NCBI GenBank assembly: GCA_030156535.1
Contig: JASGMJ010000002.1
Coordinates: 179,319 to 243,318, forward strand
DNA: 64,000 nt
Direction of reading: 5' to 3'
Origin: Candidatus Sumerlaeota bacterium
GTDB taxonomy: Bacteria; Sumerlaeota; Sumerlaeia; SLMS01; JAHLLQ01
Position numbers and translations under genes: made by a program. Shown piece by piece: positions 8,094 through 17,652 of the stretch; the first letter of the stretch is position 1, and the number at the start of each line of letters is the position of its first letter. The notes under the pieces were generated by a model that worked only from the letters and a program-made list of their open reading frames with translations, ran no database searches and was not told where the DNA came from.

Positions 8094-8867
8094 ATGCTCA
8101 AGGACAATGGCTCCACATTTCTTCAGGGCAAGAGCGTCCTGGTCACCGGAGGCGGCACCGGTATCGGCCGCGCCATCGCGCTGGCCATGGCACGGCGTGG
8201 CGGCACGGTCTTTATCTCCGGGCGCCGCCGCGAGCCACTCGACGACACCGCCGCCCTCATCAAGGAAGCCGGTGGCATTTGTCACTGTGTTGAGGCCGAC
8301 GTGACAAACGAGAAGGATGTTCGCCGCCTGATGGTGACAGTGCGCGAGACGTTCGGCGGCCTCGACGTGCTCGTCAACAACGCCGGCCTGTTTCGCACCG
8401 GCAGGGTTCACGACATGAGCACCGACGACTTCGACCTGATGTTCAGCGTCAACGTGCGCGGCGTCTTTCTCGTCGCAAAGGAAGCCATTCACCTGATGCA
8501 GGACCGCGCGGGCGCCAACATCATCAACATCTCCTCGATCGCAGGCACACGCACTGATCCGGGCATGGGGGTTTATGAAGCAAGCAAGGCGGCCGTGAAC
8601 ACGCTGACGAAGGTGATGGCCAAGGAACTCGCTCCCCTGAGCATTCGCGTCAACGCGATTGCTCCGGGGCCAACGGCGACGTCGGGGCTCGATGCCGGTG
8701 ATCCCGCCAAGGGCGAGGAGGCCCGCCAGCAGTTCGCCACGGCCGTTCCGTTCGGCCGCCTCGGCCAGCCCGACGAAGTCGCCCGCCTCGCCGTCTTCAT
8801 TGCCTCTCCCGAGGCGGACTTCATCAGCGGCTCGATTACCAGCATCGACGGTGCGATGGGGTATTGA
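8094..8867 (+). CDS. Short-chain dehydrogenase/reductase (SDR)
   Basis: The product is 257 residues, a classical SDR. The nucleotide-binding motif TGGGTGIG is near residue 20, NNAG near 90, the catalytic Ser in NISSIAG near 140, and the YEASK Tyr/Lys pair near 153. The C-terminus has the VNAIAPGP and FISGSITSIDGAMG stretches typical of the FabG-like group. Arg residues after the first strand (SGRRRE) suggest NADP(H). GGAGG lies 7 nt before the ATG. It stands alone between two unrelated genes, so the substrate is not shown. Confidence 0.88.
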   Translation: MLKDNGSTFLQGKSVLVTGGGTGIGRAIALAMARRGGTVFISGRRREPLDDTAALIKEAGGICHCVEADVTNEKDVRRLMVTVRETFGGLDVLVNNAGLFRTGRVHDMSTDDFDLMFSVNVRGVFLVAKEAIHLMQDRAGANIINISSIAGTRTDPGMGVYEASKAAVNTLTKVMAKELAPLSIRVNAIAPGPTATSGLDAGDPAKGEEARQQFATAVPFGRLGQPDEVARLAVFIASPEADFISGSITSIDGAMGY

Positions 8868-8933
8868 CGTGCGGCACGAGGCTGCAGGACAGGCGCGGTC
8901 CGGTTGCCAGGAGTCAGTTCTCGGTTTTCCGTC

Positions 8934-9080
8934 TCACGACCCGGCCTCCACGGCGGCTCCCTCGCTCCGGTTTCTGAAGTCGTAGACAGAGTGAATCGTC
9001 AGCAGCAGGATGACGGCGAGCGCGAATCCGATCACCACGATCGGCGCCCAGAAGCGCCGTCTGCTCTTGCCTTCTTCCAT
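8934..9080 (-). CDS. Small single-pass membrane protein, 48 residues
   Basis: The ATG at 9080 is preceded by GGAAGG at 9-nt spacing. The encoded MEEGKSRRRFWAPIVVIGF... has a charged, Arg-rich N-terminus, one long hydrophobic helix (about residues 11-31) and a polar tail. That layout suggests a small inner-membrane protein with its N-terminus inside. No family was recognised. An upstream in-frame ATG at 9113 is possible. Confidence 0.45.
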   Translation of the reverse strand: MEEGKSRRRFWAPIVVIGFALAVILLLTIHSVYDFRNRSEGAAVEAGS

Positions 9081-9198
9081 CGCTTGATTCCTTCCGCTCA
9101 TCTCCGCGTGCATCCGCCCTTGCTTCTCGCGCCGGGAATCCACACAAACGGGGCTCCCCAGCGGGGGAAAGTCCATTTCAGCGAGGAGAAGCCCGGCG

Positions 9199-10686
9199 AT
9201 GAATATCAGGCCAGACTTCGAGACGTTCCGCATGAGAGCCCAGCAGGGGAACCTCGTGCCCGTCTGGCAGGAAATCCTCGCCGACCTCGAAACCCCCGTC
9301 TCCGTGTTTCGCAAGCTGGCGGACAATCCCTACGCCTTCCTGCTGGAGTCGGTGGAAGGGGGCGAACAGATCGCCCGCTACTCCTTCATCGGCATTGATC
9401 CGTTTCTGATCTTCCGCGCGCGCGGCAACGAGCAGTCCCTCGATCTCCAGCGTGGCCGCTGCGACATCGCCGCCGCCGCCACGCCGGTCGGGACGCTGCG
9501 TGCGATCCTCGCGCACTTCACTCCCGTCAGCGATCCCGACCTCCCGCCCTTCTCCGGCGGCGCCGTGGGCTACATGGCCTACGACACGGTGCGCTACTTC
9601 GAGAACATTCCGGACGAGAACCCCGACGAACTCGACCTGCCCGATTGCCTGTTCATGCTGGCCGACGCCGTCGTGGCGTTCGATCACGTCAAGCACCGCA
9701 TGGTGCTCGTCGTGAACGCGCAGATTCACGAAGACGACGACCTGCGCGCGGTCTACGACGAGGCTCTGACGCGCCTCCAGGACCTGCGCGAGCGCGTGAC
9801 GGCGATTCCCTCACCCGCCCCCGCACGCACGGGCAAGCCGTCGCTCCCGCTGGAAACGCGCTCCAATTTCACGCGCGAGCAGTTCGAGGAAATCGTTCGC
9901 CGCTCCAAGGACTACATCACGGAGGGCGACATCTTCCAGGTGGTGCAGAGCCAGCGCCTCTCCGCGCGTTTCACCTGCCATCCCTTCGACATTTACCGCG
10001 CCCTGCGGGCCGTCAACCCTTCGCCCTACATGTTCTACCTGAAGTGCGACGACCTGATCCTGGCGGGTTCCTCGCCCGAGATTCTCGTGCGCTGCAACAG
10101 CGGCAAGGTCACGGTGCGTCCCATTGCGGGCACCCGTCCGCGCGGCGCCACCCCGGGAGAGGACAAGGCCTTCGAGCAGGAACTGCTCGCCGACGTCAAG
10201 GAGCGCGCCGAGCACGTCATGCTCGTCGATCTCGGGCGCAACGACATCGGGCGTGTCTGCACCTACGGCACGGTGCACGTCGATGAATTCATGGTGATCG
10301 AGCGCTACAGCCACGTCATGCACATCGTCTCGAACGTCGTGGGCGATTTGGCCGAAGGCAACGACGCGCTCGACGTGCTGGGGGCGTGCTTCCCGGCGGG
10401 CACGGTGAGCGGCGCGCCGAAGATTCGCGCGATGGAAATCATCGACGAACTCGAGAATGTGCGCCGTGGTCCCTATGCCGGCAGCGTCGTGTACTTCGAC
10501 TTCGACGGCGCGATGGATTCGTGCATCACGATCCGCACGGCCGTCATCAAGGGCGATCAGGTGCACGTGCAGGCGGGCGCCGGCATCGTGGCCGACAGCG
10601 TCCCCGCCAGCGAGTATCAGGAAACGCTGAACAAGGCGCGCGGGTTGCTGCGTGCCATTGAGTGGGCGGAGAGCGGGCTGGAGTAG
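9199..10686 (+). CDS. trpE: Anthranilate synthase component I
   Basis: The product is 495 residues and full length. TrpE converts chorismate and ammonia or glutamine-derived ammonia to anthranilate, the first step of tryptophan synthesis. The chorismate-binding half shows ITEGDIFQVVQSQR, GSSPEILVR, RPIAGTRPRG, LVDLGRNDIGR, CFPAGTVSGAPKIRAMEII and QAGAGIVADSVPASEYQE. The N-terminal half has the ESVEGGEQIARYSFIGI segment that in the family holds the tryptophan feedback site. AGGAG lies upstream of the ATG. No trpG or other trp gene is next to it; the following gene is on the other strand. Confidence 0.93.
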   Translation: MNIRPDFETFRMRAQQGNLVPVWQEILADLETPVSVFRKLADNPYAFLLESVEGGEQIARYSFIGIDPFLIFRARGNEQSLDLQRGRCDIAAAATPVGTLRAILAHFTPVSDPDLPPFSGGAVGYMAYDTVRYFENIPDENPDELDLPDCLFMLADAVVAFDHVKHRMVLVVNAQIHEDDDLRAVYDEALTRLQDLRERVTAIPSPAPARTGKPSLPLETRSNFTREQFEEIVRRSKDYITEGDIFQVVQSQRLSARFTCHPFDIYRALRAVNPSPYMFYLKCDDLILAGSSPEILVRCNSGKVTVRPIAGTRPRGATPGEDKAFEQELLADVKERAEHVMLVDLGRNDIGRVCTYGTVHVDEFMVIERYSHVMHIVSNVVGDLAEGNDALDVLGACFPAGTVSGAPKIRAMEIIDELENVRRGPYAGSVVYFDFDGAMDSCITIRTAVIKGDQVHVQAGAGIVADSVPASEYQETLNKARGLLRAIEWAESGLE

Positions 10687-10758
10687 GCAGGGCGGTTCTG
10701 CCTTCCGCTTCGGCACTCGGCCCGGTAACGCAGCGCCACAACGCCTGTTCGCAACTGT

Positions 10759-12519
10759 TTACGCCTGCAGCGGAACGATGCGGTGGGTGAAGGCCGTCTC
10801 CGGCTCCAGCAGCCGGGGGGCGAGGGCGCGCAAACAGCTCTCCCATTCCGCCGCCGCCTCCCCGGGGGTCTCCGCGAGCTGGCGGATGGCCTCGGTGCCG
10901 TCGCGGTTCAGCAGGGGAAAGTCTTCGGTGAAACGCGGAAGAAGGGCGGAGACGGTTGGCGCGTTCCAGCGACTCGCCATGGCGCGCTGGAACGCATCCC
11001 AGGCGTGCTGCTGTTCTTCCGAGAGCTCGGCCCGGTCGAGAAGGGCCTGGACTTCACCGGCGAAGCGGTCGGCGAGCGCACGCAAGGTTCGCGCTGCCGT
11101 GTCGATTCGTTCGAGCGAAGCAGCGCGCCGTTCTTCGATCGCCTCCCAGGTTTCCACAACGCGTGCCCATGCGTGCAGGCACGGCCCCGCGATGCGCAGA
11201 ATCTCGGCGGCCGTGTGGATTTCGGTGGCGAACTCGCGGTGGTCCTCGGTGTGGGCGCGTTCGCGCAGGGCGAGCGAGTCCAGGCGCTCCTGAAGTTCCT
11301 TCTCCTCGGTGGTGTTGCCACGCCTCCAGAAGAAGACGCCCGAACCGCGCTTGTTCTGCGAAGCAACAAGTTGCGCGCGCTCGGCTTCGACTTCCGCCTG
11401 CCGGGCGGCCACGGCCTTGCGTTCTTCCTCGTCAAGGACAAGCAGCGCCTGCCATGCCTCATCACAATGTGCGGCCAACGCGGCGAACTCCTTTGATGGC
11501 GGGAAGCGCGCCGTCTTGCGCCCGATTTCAACAAGGCTCTCCACAATCCTGCCAAAGAGGCCGACGGGCTGGGGTGTTGGCCTGCGGCGCCGTTCATTCT
11601 CCAGCCGCTTGCCCAGACGCCGTGCGTGCAGCGAATAATCCTCAAAGGAAGTGATCGGGGGAATGTTGGGGGGGGTCTTCATCAAGAGCCCCTCGATTGA
11701 AGCCAGCAGGAAATCGAACCACGAGAGCAGCACCGCCTCGTTGTAGAACGGCAGCAGGCAGGCCGCCCGCAAATCCGTCAGCGAGGGATGACGGATCTCC
11801 TCCGCGAATTGCAACCGGCGGCTGAAGAACGTCTGGCTGTCGTGCAGACGATGGAACACGAAATGCGCCCACGACAACGACGCCCACGGCGTGGGGAGCA
11901 CCGTGCCCCCGATGCGCTCCAGCGACTCACTCCACACCGAGAGTGTCTGCCGTGCATGGTCGTCCACCTTCTTCATTTGGCCTGCAACGGCATCGTCATA
12001 CGTGGTTTGCCATGAATTCACATCATACGGATTCGTGGCGTCAAAGACGGGCGGAGGATCGTGGATGACGGCCTCGGGGCATTCGACAAGTGCCCGGATC
12101 AGGTCCTCGCCGAAACCGCCAAGGCAGGAGCGGAGCTGATCGGCGAGCCGCGTGGTGTCGCCCGTGGGCTCGCCCAGCGGAGCGCTGCGCAACAAGCGCT
12201 CCGCCAGAAGGAGCACCGGCAATTCCCCGGGTATGCCGGGCGGCGGAACGAGTGCCTCGGCTTCGAGACGGTAGGCCACGCCAGCCTTCAGCGCAGCAAC
12301 CTGCTCCGTATCGGCAAGCACTTCGCGCAGGGCGGAGCGAACGGCCTCCACCCGGCCCGTCGCGCCAAAGTGCAGCGTGGGGGCGGCGTCCGGCGCCTCT
12401 TCGCCGACAAGAACGGCGGGCAGGCCCCCGTCCGACGGCAATGCGGCAATCTCCTCCGCGAGGTGACGGGCGTCCTCGTCGAGAGGAACAAGATGAATTG
12501 CCGGATGTGCCGCCTTCAC
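10759..12519 (-). CDS. Hypothetical protein with coiled-coil centre, 586 residues
   Basis: No family was recognised. The protein is probably cytoplasmic, with no signal peptide or membrane helix. The N-terminal part (1-160) is mixed alpha/beta by eye. The middle has an aromatic-rich stretch (about 170-290, with PTPWASLSWAHFVFHRLHDSQTFF). From about 310 to 520 it is strongly helical with heptad-like Glu/Arg/Ala runs (EEERKAVAARQAEVEAERAQ), likely a coiled coil. It lies 19 bp after the PHP-domain gene on the same strand and may be co-transcribed with it. Confidence 0.6.
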   Translation of the reverse strand: MKAAHPAIHLVPLDEDARHLAEEIAALPSDGGLPAVLVGEEAPDAAPTLHFGATGRVEAVRSALREVLADTEQVAALKAGVAYRLEAEALVPPPGIPGELPVLLLAERLLRSAPLGEPTGDTTRLADQLRSCLGGFGEDLIRALVECPEAVIHDPPPVFDATNPYDVNSWQTTYDDAVAGQMKKVDDHARQTLSVWSESLERIGGTVLPTPWASLSWAHFVFHRLHDSQTFFSRRLQFAEEIRHPSLTDLRAACLLPFYNEAVLLSWFDFLLASIEGLLMKTPPNIPPITSFEDYSLHARRLGKRLENERRRRPTPQPVGLFGRIVESLVEIGRKTARFPPSKEFAALAAHCDEAWQALLVLDEEERKAVAARQAEVEAERAQLVASQNKRGSGVFFWRRGNTTEEKELQERLDSLALRERAHTEDHREFATEIHTAAEILRIAGPCLHAWARVVETWEAIEERRAASLERIDTAARTLRALADRFAGEVQALLDRAELSEEQQHAWDAFQRAMASRWNAPTVSALLPRFTEDFPLLNRDGTEAIRQLAETPGEAAAEWESCLRALAPRLLEPETAFTHRIVPLQA

Positions 12520-12538
12520 GCCCCGGTCCCTTCCACGC

Positions 12539-14938
12539 TTAGCGTGTCACCCACACGGGACTGCTCCAGGCCATGTCGCCTGACTCGAACTCCACGCGCA
12601 AGTAGTACCACGATGTTCCGGCGGGCACCTCGTCGTCCACAACAGAGTAGCGCGACTGCCACCCTTCGCCGCCGTAGGTGTGCCAGATCTCGTTGTTGCG
12701 CACGATCTCGAGCGTCTTGAGCTCCACGTCGCCCGTGACGTTGACGGAGACGCGGACGTTTTCGCCGGGCGCGAGCGTGATCTCCTCGCCCATGAGGTGC
12801 CCGTTCACGCGGAAGTCCAGGCGGGGCTTGATGCCCGTCGTCGCGTAGGTGCGGCGGCGGCGGAGCGCATCGAAGATCGCCTCGCGCGAGAGATTCGGCG
12901 CCAGCACCGCTGCGAGTCCGGTGCGGTTGCAGTCGCGTTTCCAGCCCACGCGATGATGCCAGATGAGGCCGTGGCTGTCGGTGCCACCAATGAAGCCGAA
13001 CTTCAGCCCGCGGGCCAGGCCGTCCTGCAGGAAACACCCCCGCGCGCCGCCACGATGCGGAATCGGCCGGTTGCCCATGAACTCGAATCGCCCGTGGTTC
13101 GAGACGATTTCGGCGAGCATCTGAATGTCTTCCTCGGCGTTCTCCCAATCCGTGCCGGTCCATCCCGTGTGGTGCGGAAACAGGATGCCCTTCCATTGGC
13201 GGACGAGACCGTTGAGCTTCTTGCTCGTGTTGGAGACGGGGTCCGTGTGGTCGAACAGCGGGACTTCGTGATCGAGCGTGTAGACGCACTTGTGTCCGAG
13301 GAAGGTGGGGTAGCGTGCCGTGGTGAACTCCTGGCCGTAGAGCGTGACGAAGCGGCCGTCCTCGTGCCAATGGCGCGTCACTTCCTTGATGAACTCCCAC
13401 TCGGAGGGAAGGATGCCGTTGCCGACAAAGTTGTCGTGATCGGTCAGCGAGCCGAAGTCGTCGCCGTAGTAGTCGCGCCGAAGGCGGTACCACTCATCGA
13501 CGTCGCCGAGTCCATCGGACATCCACGTGTGTCCGTGCAGATCGCCGAAGTAAACGTTCAGCGGCTCGGAAATGCCTTCGAGATCCTCCAGGGGATCCCA
13601 CTTGGGCTTGCTGCGGACGGCGTTGGCGGGAATGCGCGGCAGGTCCTCGGCCGTGCGCGTGCGCTCCAGCTTGGGCGAGCGCTTTTCGCCGGTGAAGCCC
13701 GTGATCTTGCTGAGCACGTTGATCCTCAGGTCGCGGCGCGCCACCCACAGGTTCCCTTCGTTGTCGAACGCCGCGTCCAGATACTGGCCGCGTCCGCCCC
13801 AGCCGTCTTCGGGAATGCGGTAGAGCGGCGACCATTCGGCGCCGTGATAGGACTGCACGCAGAAGTTGTGCGACGGGCGCCCCGTGAGGACGACTCGGCC
13901 ATCGGGCCCGCAGATGACACGCGGGAACTCGAAGCTCTGGTCCACGCCCCTCTTCGTCAGATCCTTGCCCGGCATCGTGCCGATGGGATCGTAGAACTTT
14001 CCGTCCTTGAAGGCACGCAGGTAAATCCAGCGCGGGATGTCCCACTCGTCGCGGCTGCGGCGATTCGACTGCCACGCAATCCAAAGGCGGTCGCCGTCGT
14101 GGTCGAGTGCGGAGGCGATATTCTCCGCCGGGTGATGCGTCACCTGATGACGTTCGGCGACGGTGCCTTCCTCGATGCACGCGATCCAGACCTGCGGTCC
14201 GCCCGCTCCATCGGTCTGGTCCCACGAAACCCACAGACGGCCCTTCTTGTCTGCGATGGCCGAGGGGCGGCAGCAATCCTCGGCGGGCGCGTCGCTGACG
14301 ACGACGGCCTCGCCCACGCGGTCGCCCTGGATCGGGCGCGCCACGATCTCGAAACGCTCGCCAATGCGCCGTTCGTACACGACCCAGTGCTCGTCCTTTG
14401 GCGTGACCGCATAGTCGGGGCGCCACGCGACGCCCGGTTCGTTGATGCGGACCGTCAGCAACATCGAACCGTCCATTGTGGCGCGAACGTTCGGGGCCAC
14501 GGTGCGGCGCACGGCGATGTTCCAGTGTCCGAAGCTCTGGCGCTCGGCCCACACGGCCGCCGCGCCCATGGCCCACGGCCGCAGGCGCGGATGAGTCACG
14601 AAGCCATTGCCGCCGGCGGAAAGGTCCTCGGCCTCGGTGAACGAGCCGCCCGCGAACGTCGTAGCGTACAAGTGCTCGCCCGCGTCATCCTCTTCGATCC
14701 ACGAGGCCCAGGGATTCCCGGCGCCATCGATTGCAATGCGTGGGGCTTCGTTGCTGATGCCCTTGTTCTTGCGCAAGAACTTCACCCGGTCGATGGCCAG
14801 GCCGTTCGCCTGCTCGATCGGGACGGAGCTCGTCTCGTCCGGCAACTGGGCCAGCGCCAACGTGCCGCCGAACTTCCAGGCCAAAGCTGCTCCGGCAGTG
14901 CCCACCGCTGCCGTCTTGATGAAGGAACGTCTATCCAT
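12539..14938 (-). CDS. Tat-exported propeller-like protein with PHP/DUF3604 domain
   Basis: The start at 14938 follows AGGGGG and opens with a twin-arginine signal (MDRRSFIKTAAVGTAGAALA), giving 799 residues exported folded. Residues about 60-440 contain repeats of the kind DGAGNPWASW / KGRLWVSWDQT / DGDRLWIAWQS / EGNLWVARRD, like a beta-propeller. From about 462 a DUF3604 domain of the PHP metallo-phosphoesterase superfamily follows: GDLHGHT (465-471), SLTDHDNF (498-504) and later GGTDSHG and RRRRTYATTG. The tail is a beta-sandwich-like domain. The family probably acts on phosphoesters or related substrates outside the cytoplasm; the substrate is unknown. Confidence 0.78.
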   Translation of the reverse strand: MDRRSFIKTAAVGTAGAALAWKFGGTLALAQLPDETSSVPIEQANGLAIDRVKFLRKNKGISNEAPRIAIDGAGNPWASWIEEDDAGEHLYATTFAGGSFTEAEDLSAGGNGFVTHPRLRPWAMGAAAVWAERQSFGHWNIAVRRTVAPNVRATMDGSMLLTVRINEPGVAWRPDYAVTPKDEHWVVYERRIGERFEIVARPIQGDRVGEAVVVSDAPAEDCCRPSAIADKKGRLWVSWDQTDGAGGPQVWIACIEEGTVAERHQVTHHPAENIASALDHDGDRLWIAWQSNRRSRDEWDIPRWIYLRAFKDGKFYDPIGTMPGKDLTKRGVDQSFEFPRVICGPDGRVVLTGRPSHNFCVQSYHGAEWSPLYRIPEDGWGGRGQYLDAAFDNEGNLWVARRDLRINVLSKITGFTGEKRSPKLERTRTAEDLPRIPANAVRSKPKWDPLEDLEGISEPLNVYFGDLHGHTWMSDGLGDVDEWYRLRRDYYGDDFGSLTDHDNFVGNGILPSEWEFIKEVTRHWHEDGRFVTLYGQEFTTARYPTFLGHKCVYTLDHEVPLFDHTDPVSNTSKKLNGLVRQWKGILFPHHTGWTGTDWENAEEDIQMLAEIVSNHGRFEFMGNRPIPHRGGARGCFLQDGLARGLKFGFIGGTDSHGLIWHHRVGWKRDCNRTGLAAVLAPNLSREAIFDALRRRRTYATTGIKPRLDFRVNGHLMGEEITLAPGENVRVSVNVTGDVELKTLEIVRNNEIWHTYGGEGWQSRYSVVDDEVPAGTSWYYLRVEFESGDMAWSSPVWVTR

Positions 14939-15142
14939 GACCAAACCCCCTGATGGGCGCAACGCCCCCTCTGGGAGCCGCCCCAAAATCGCAACGAACA
15001 GCATGGAGCCACGCCGTATAGGTCAGGGCAAGATGAGAGACCAGCTGATTTCGGGAGGAATTGTTCCCGGGTGCGTCTGCGGATTCGGTTGGAAATGGCG
15101 TGGTGGCTCCCCCGTGGGACGCGAAATCCTCTTGGCGTCTTG

Positions 15143-15170
15143 CCCGGCACCGCCCTTCGGGACGGCGCCG
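15143..15170. repeat. TTCG-loop hairpin, copy 1
   Basis: The arms around a central TTCG loop (15155-15158 region) form an imperfect 10-bp stem. The 28-nt element is close to one at 60421-60448; differences between the copies include a C-G to T-A change on both sides of the stem. Confidence 0.5.
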
Positions 15171-15239
15171 AGCTATTCAACAGCCATCCCTGCGGGATGT
15201 GGGTTGGCAGGACTGAATACGGAAACCGGGAACTGAAGA

Positions 15240-15261
15240 CGTCTCCCGTTTCCGGGAGACG
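15240..15261. repeat. Perfect inverted repeat of unknown role
   Basis: The 9-bp arms CGTCTCCCG (15240-15248) and CGGGAGACG (15253-15261) have a 4-nt loop. No T tract follows on either strand, so it is not a standard terminator. It lies 84 bp before the peptidase start and could be a transcript-leader structure. Confidence 0.5.
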
Positions 15262-15344
15262 CATCCATTCTTCCCCTTGTCAGGAGACAGCGCTTGCTCG
15301 GAATATTTTCTGACTTGATCGTCCCCCACGGGAGCCTCAGCCGC

Positions 15345-16499
15345 ATGCGAATCGTTCTCAGTCTTCTCAGCACCCTCTTGCTAACCGTCTTGGCGTCCGC
15401 TGCCGAGGAAGAACCCGTGGATATACTCTCGAACGAATTGGGCAATCCGGAGGGCATGGTGGATCGACTCGTCTTCTTTGATACGGCGCAAAGCTGGCTG
15501 GCAGGAGAAACCGACCGCGTCGGCGTGCTGGCCGAGGATTCCCCGTGGCTGGTCCTCGCCGACCCGCGCGATTCGTACCCGCGGCGCGGCACCTGGGAAT
15601 CCCCGGAGATGATCGCCGACTTTCCGTTCACTGAAATGATTCCCTCGTGGAATGCGCGGACGCCGGAGAGCACGGGCGTGATGATCGAGGCCCGCGTGCG
15701 TGACGTGGCGACGGGCAAGTGGTCGCCCTGGCTCTACTTTGGCCAGTGGGGCACGACGCCGACCTCGCCGTACCGCAAGGTGCGCTTTGACGGCGGCGCC
15801 GTGCGGGTCGACGTGCTGCGGCTCGCCGCGCCCGCCGATGCGTTCCAGACGCGCGTGCGGCTGTACGCATTCAACTTCGAGCCCACGGTGGTTCCCTCCC
15901 TGCGGCGCGTCGCCGTTTCGTACTCCGGACTCGTCGAGGATGAGAAGGAACGCGCGGCGCTGGCAGAGGCGGAGCCCCCACAAGGCGAGTGGGCGCGCGA
16001 TCTCGGCGTGTCGTTCATCACCCAGCAGGACGGCCCCGAGGGCATCAAGGGCTCGATCTGCTCGCCCACGTCCGTCACGATGGTCACGAGTTTTTGGGGG
16101 GCGGCGCGCCCGCTGACGGAGAACGCGGCGGCGATCTACGACCCCGACTACGGCATCTTCGGCAATTGGTCGCGCGCCACGCAACGCGCCGGGGAACTCG
16201 GCCTCGATGCATGGGTCACACGCATGAGAACGTGGAACCAGGTGAAAGCGGCCATTGCCTCGGGCACGCCGGTGATTGCCTCGATTCGTTTTACCCCCGA
16301 GGAAATGCCGAGCGCCGTGTTCAAGCAAAGCAACGGCCACTTGATCGTCATTCGTGGTTTCACGCCGGAGGGCGACGTGATTGTCAACGACCCGGCGAGC
16401 CGCGAGCGCGGCGACGGTGCGATTTACCCCGCCGAGGAACTCGCCCGCGCCTGGTTCGCCAAGGGCGGCGTCGCCTACATCATCAAGCCCGCAAGCTAA
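15345..16499 (+). CDS. Secreted C39-like cysteine peptidase
   Basis: The ATG at 15345 follows GGGAG and opens a signal peptide (MRIVLSLLSTLLLTVLASA), giving 384 residues. Residues about 30-200 form a beta-rich domain of unknown role. Residues 220-380 match the peptidase_C39_2 papain-like fold: Cys239 in GSICSPTSVTM, His332 in NGHLIVIRGF and the Asn/Asp pair 348-349 in VNDPAS. The protein is probably a periplasmic or secreted cysteine peptidase. It is not next to a bacteriocin transporter, so the leader-peptidase role of C39 in export is not suggested. Confidence 0.8.
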   Translation: MRIVLSLLSTLLLTVLASAAEEEPVDILSNELGNPEGMVDRLVFFDTAQSWLAGETDRVGVLAEDSPWLVLADPRDSYPRRGTWESPEMIADFPFTEMIPSWNARTPESTGVMIEARVRDVATGKWSPWLYFGQWGTTPTSPYRKVRFDGGAVRVDVLRLAAPADAFQTRVRLYAFNFEPTVVPSLRRVAVSYSGLVEDEKERAALAEAEPPQGEWARDLGVSFITQQDGPEGIKGSICSPTSVTMVTSFWGAARPLTENAAAIYDPDYGIFGNWSRATQRAGELGLDAWVTRMRTWNQVKAAIASGTPVIASIRFTPEEMPSAVFKQSNGHLIVIRGFTPEGDVIVNDPASRERGDGAIYPAEELARAWFAKGGVAYIIKPAS

Positions 16500-16696
16500 T
16501 CCCGGGTTTCCCGCACACTTCCTCGCGTGCCGGTGCGGAGCGCTTCCCATCAAGGTTTGGTGTGGCGAACCGGGCCCGGGTGTGTTGATACACATCGGGA
16601 TCGGCAAGCAAGCCATACCCTCGGATGAGGCGCCCCGCCTCCCCCCGGGGGGGGCGAAGTGCAAAAACTGAAACCGACAACCGGGAACTCCACGCC

Positions 16697-17344
16697 ATGA
16701 CTACCGAAGACCAGTCCGCCCGCCCCACTGAAGCGACCGAGATCATCCAGTCGGCGTTCGTCACGTCGCTGCCCAAGTGGAATCCCGAGGCGGTGGGCGA
16801 CCTGCCGCAGTTCTGCTTTGCCGGACGCAGCAACGTGGGAAAATCGACGCTGCTCAACAGTCTGGCGGGACGCAAGGGGCTGGCACGAACGTCGAACACG
16901 CCGGGCCGCACCCAGGCACTGAACGTCTTCGAGGTCGTGCTGCGGCGTGGAACGGAACGGCGCAGCGCCTACTTCGTGGACCTGCCGGGCTACGGCTATG
17001 CCAAGGCCCCCAAGTCCATGCGCGAGGCGTGGGGCACGATGATGGCCGGGTACTTTCGGGGAAACCGCCGGCTGGTGACGGCGATCGTGCTCTTCGACAT
17101 CCGCCACGAGCCCACGCAACTCGATCTGGGGCTGATCGACATGATGGCCGAGCACCAGGTGGCGCTGATCCCCGTGGCGACGAAGGCGGACAAAATCAGC
17201 AAAAACCAGCGCGCCAAGCACCTGCGCGCCATGGCCGCCCGGACCCAGATGCCGCCGGACATCTTCCGCCCGTTCTCCTCCGTGACGCGCGAAGGGCGGG
17301 GTGAGTTGCTGGCAGATCTGTTTGACCTGTGCCAGGCGGGGTAG
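16697..17344 (+). CDS. engB: Ribosome biogenesis GTPase EngB/YsxC
   Basis: The start at 16697 (MTTEDQSARP) gives 215 residues, the usual size. All G motifs are present: G1 GRSNVGKST, G2 TSNTPGRTQ, G3 DLPGYGYAK and G4 TKADK. EngB is a cytoplasmic TRAFAC GTPase needed for assembly of the large ribosomal subunit. An upstream in-frame ATG at 16625 would add a proline/arginine-rich stretch not seen in the family and was not used. Confidence 0.92.
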   Translation: MTTEDQSARPTEATEIIQSAFVTSLPKWNPEAVGDLPQFCFAGRSNVGKSTLLNSLAGRKGLARTSNTPGRTQALNVFEVVLRRGTERRSAYFVDLPGYGYAKAPKSMREAWGTMMAGYFRGNRRLVTAIVLFDIRHEPTQLDLGLIDMMAEHQVALIPVATKADKISKNQRAKHLRAMAARTQMPPDIFRPFSSVTREGRGELLADLFDLCQAG

Positions 17345-17652
17345 AGCCAGAACGTCCTGACGCGGTTCGTGGCTCGAGGATCGCGGGCAGGGGCGGCTCT
17401 CAACGGGCGGGCCGCTACTTGAAGCCGCGGCGCCAACACCCCTCGAATTTCGTCAGAGAGCCCCGCAGGGACGACTGAACGATGGAGTTCAAAGAGTCTC
17501 CACTTTGAGAACGTCCTGCAAACGCTCATAAATTCCCCAAACCCCTTGACGTTGTTCCGCCGAAGGCCCCCACGCTCATCCGTACCGGGTGGACTCGGAT
17601 TGCGTGGGCCGCACCGACCCGATCCTGTTGATTTCACTGTTCTTGGAGCCCG
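17345..17652. other. Intergenic region before mreC
   Basis: About 308 bp without a gene. The words GAACGTCCTG occur twice (near 17352 and 17510) and an imperfect inverted repeat TTCAAAG...CTTTGAG lies near 17488-17507. The promoter of the mreC-mreD-rodA unit should be here; no hexamers stand out. Confidence 0.4.

Larger units (their letters stand above)
14939..15344. other. Divergent intergenic region with two hairpins
   Basis: No gene is seen between the Tat-exported PHP protein and the C39-like peptidase. It contains a TTCG-loop hairpin (15143-15170) that has a relative at 60421-60448, and a perfect 9-bp hairpin (15240-15261). Confidence 0.6.

Noticed and set aside
7796..8116. Minus-strand frame upstream of the SDR gene
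   Set aside because: No ribosome-binding site, odd composition, overlaps the SDR start; treated as non-coding.
12680..14953. Long plus-strand open frame (757 codons)
   Set aside because: Antisense to the Tat/PHP gene, whose signal peptide and motifs are clear; composition is shadow-like.
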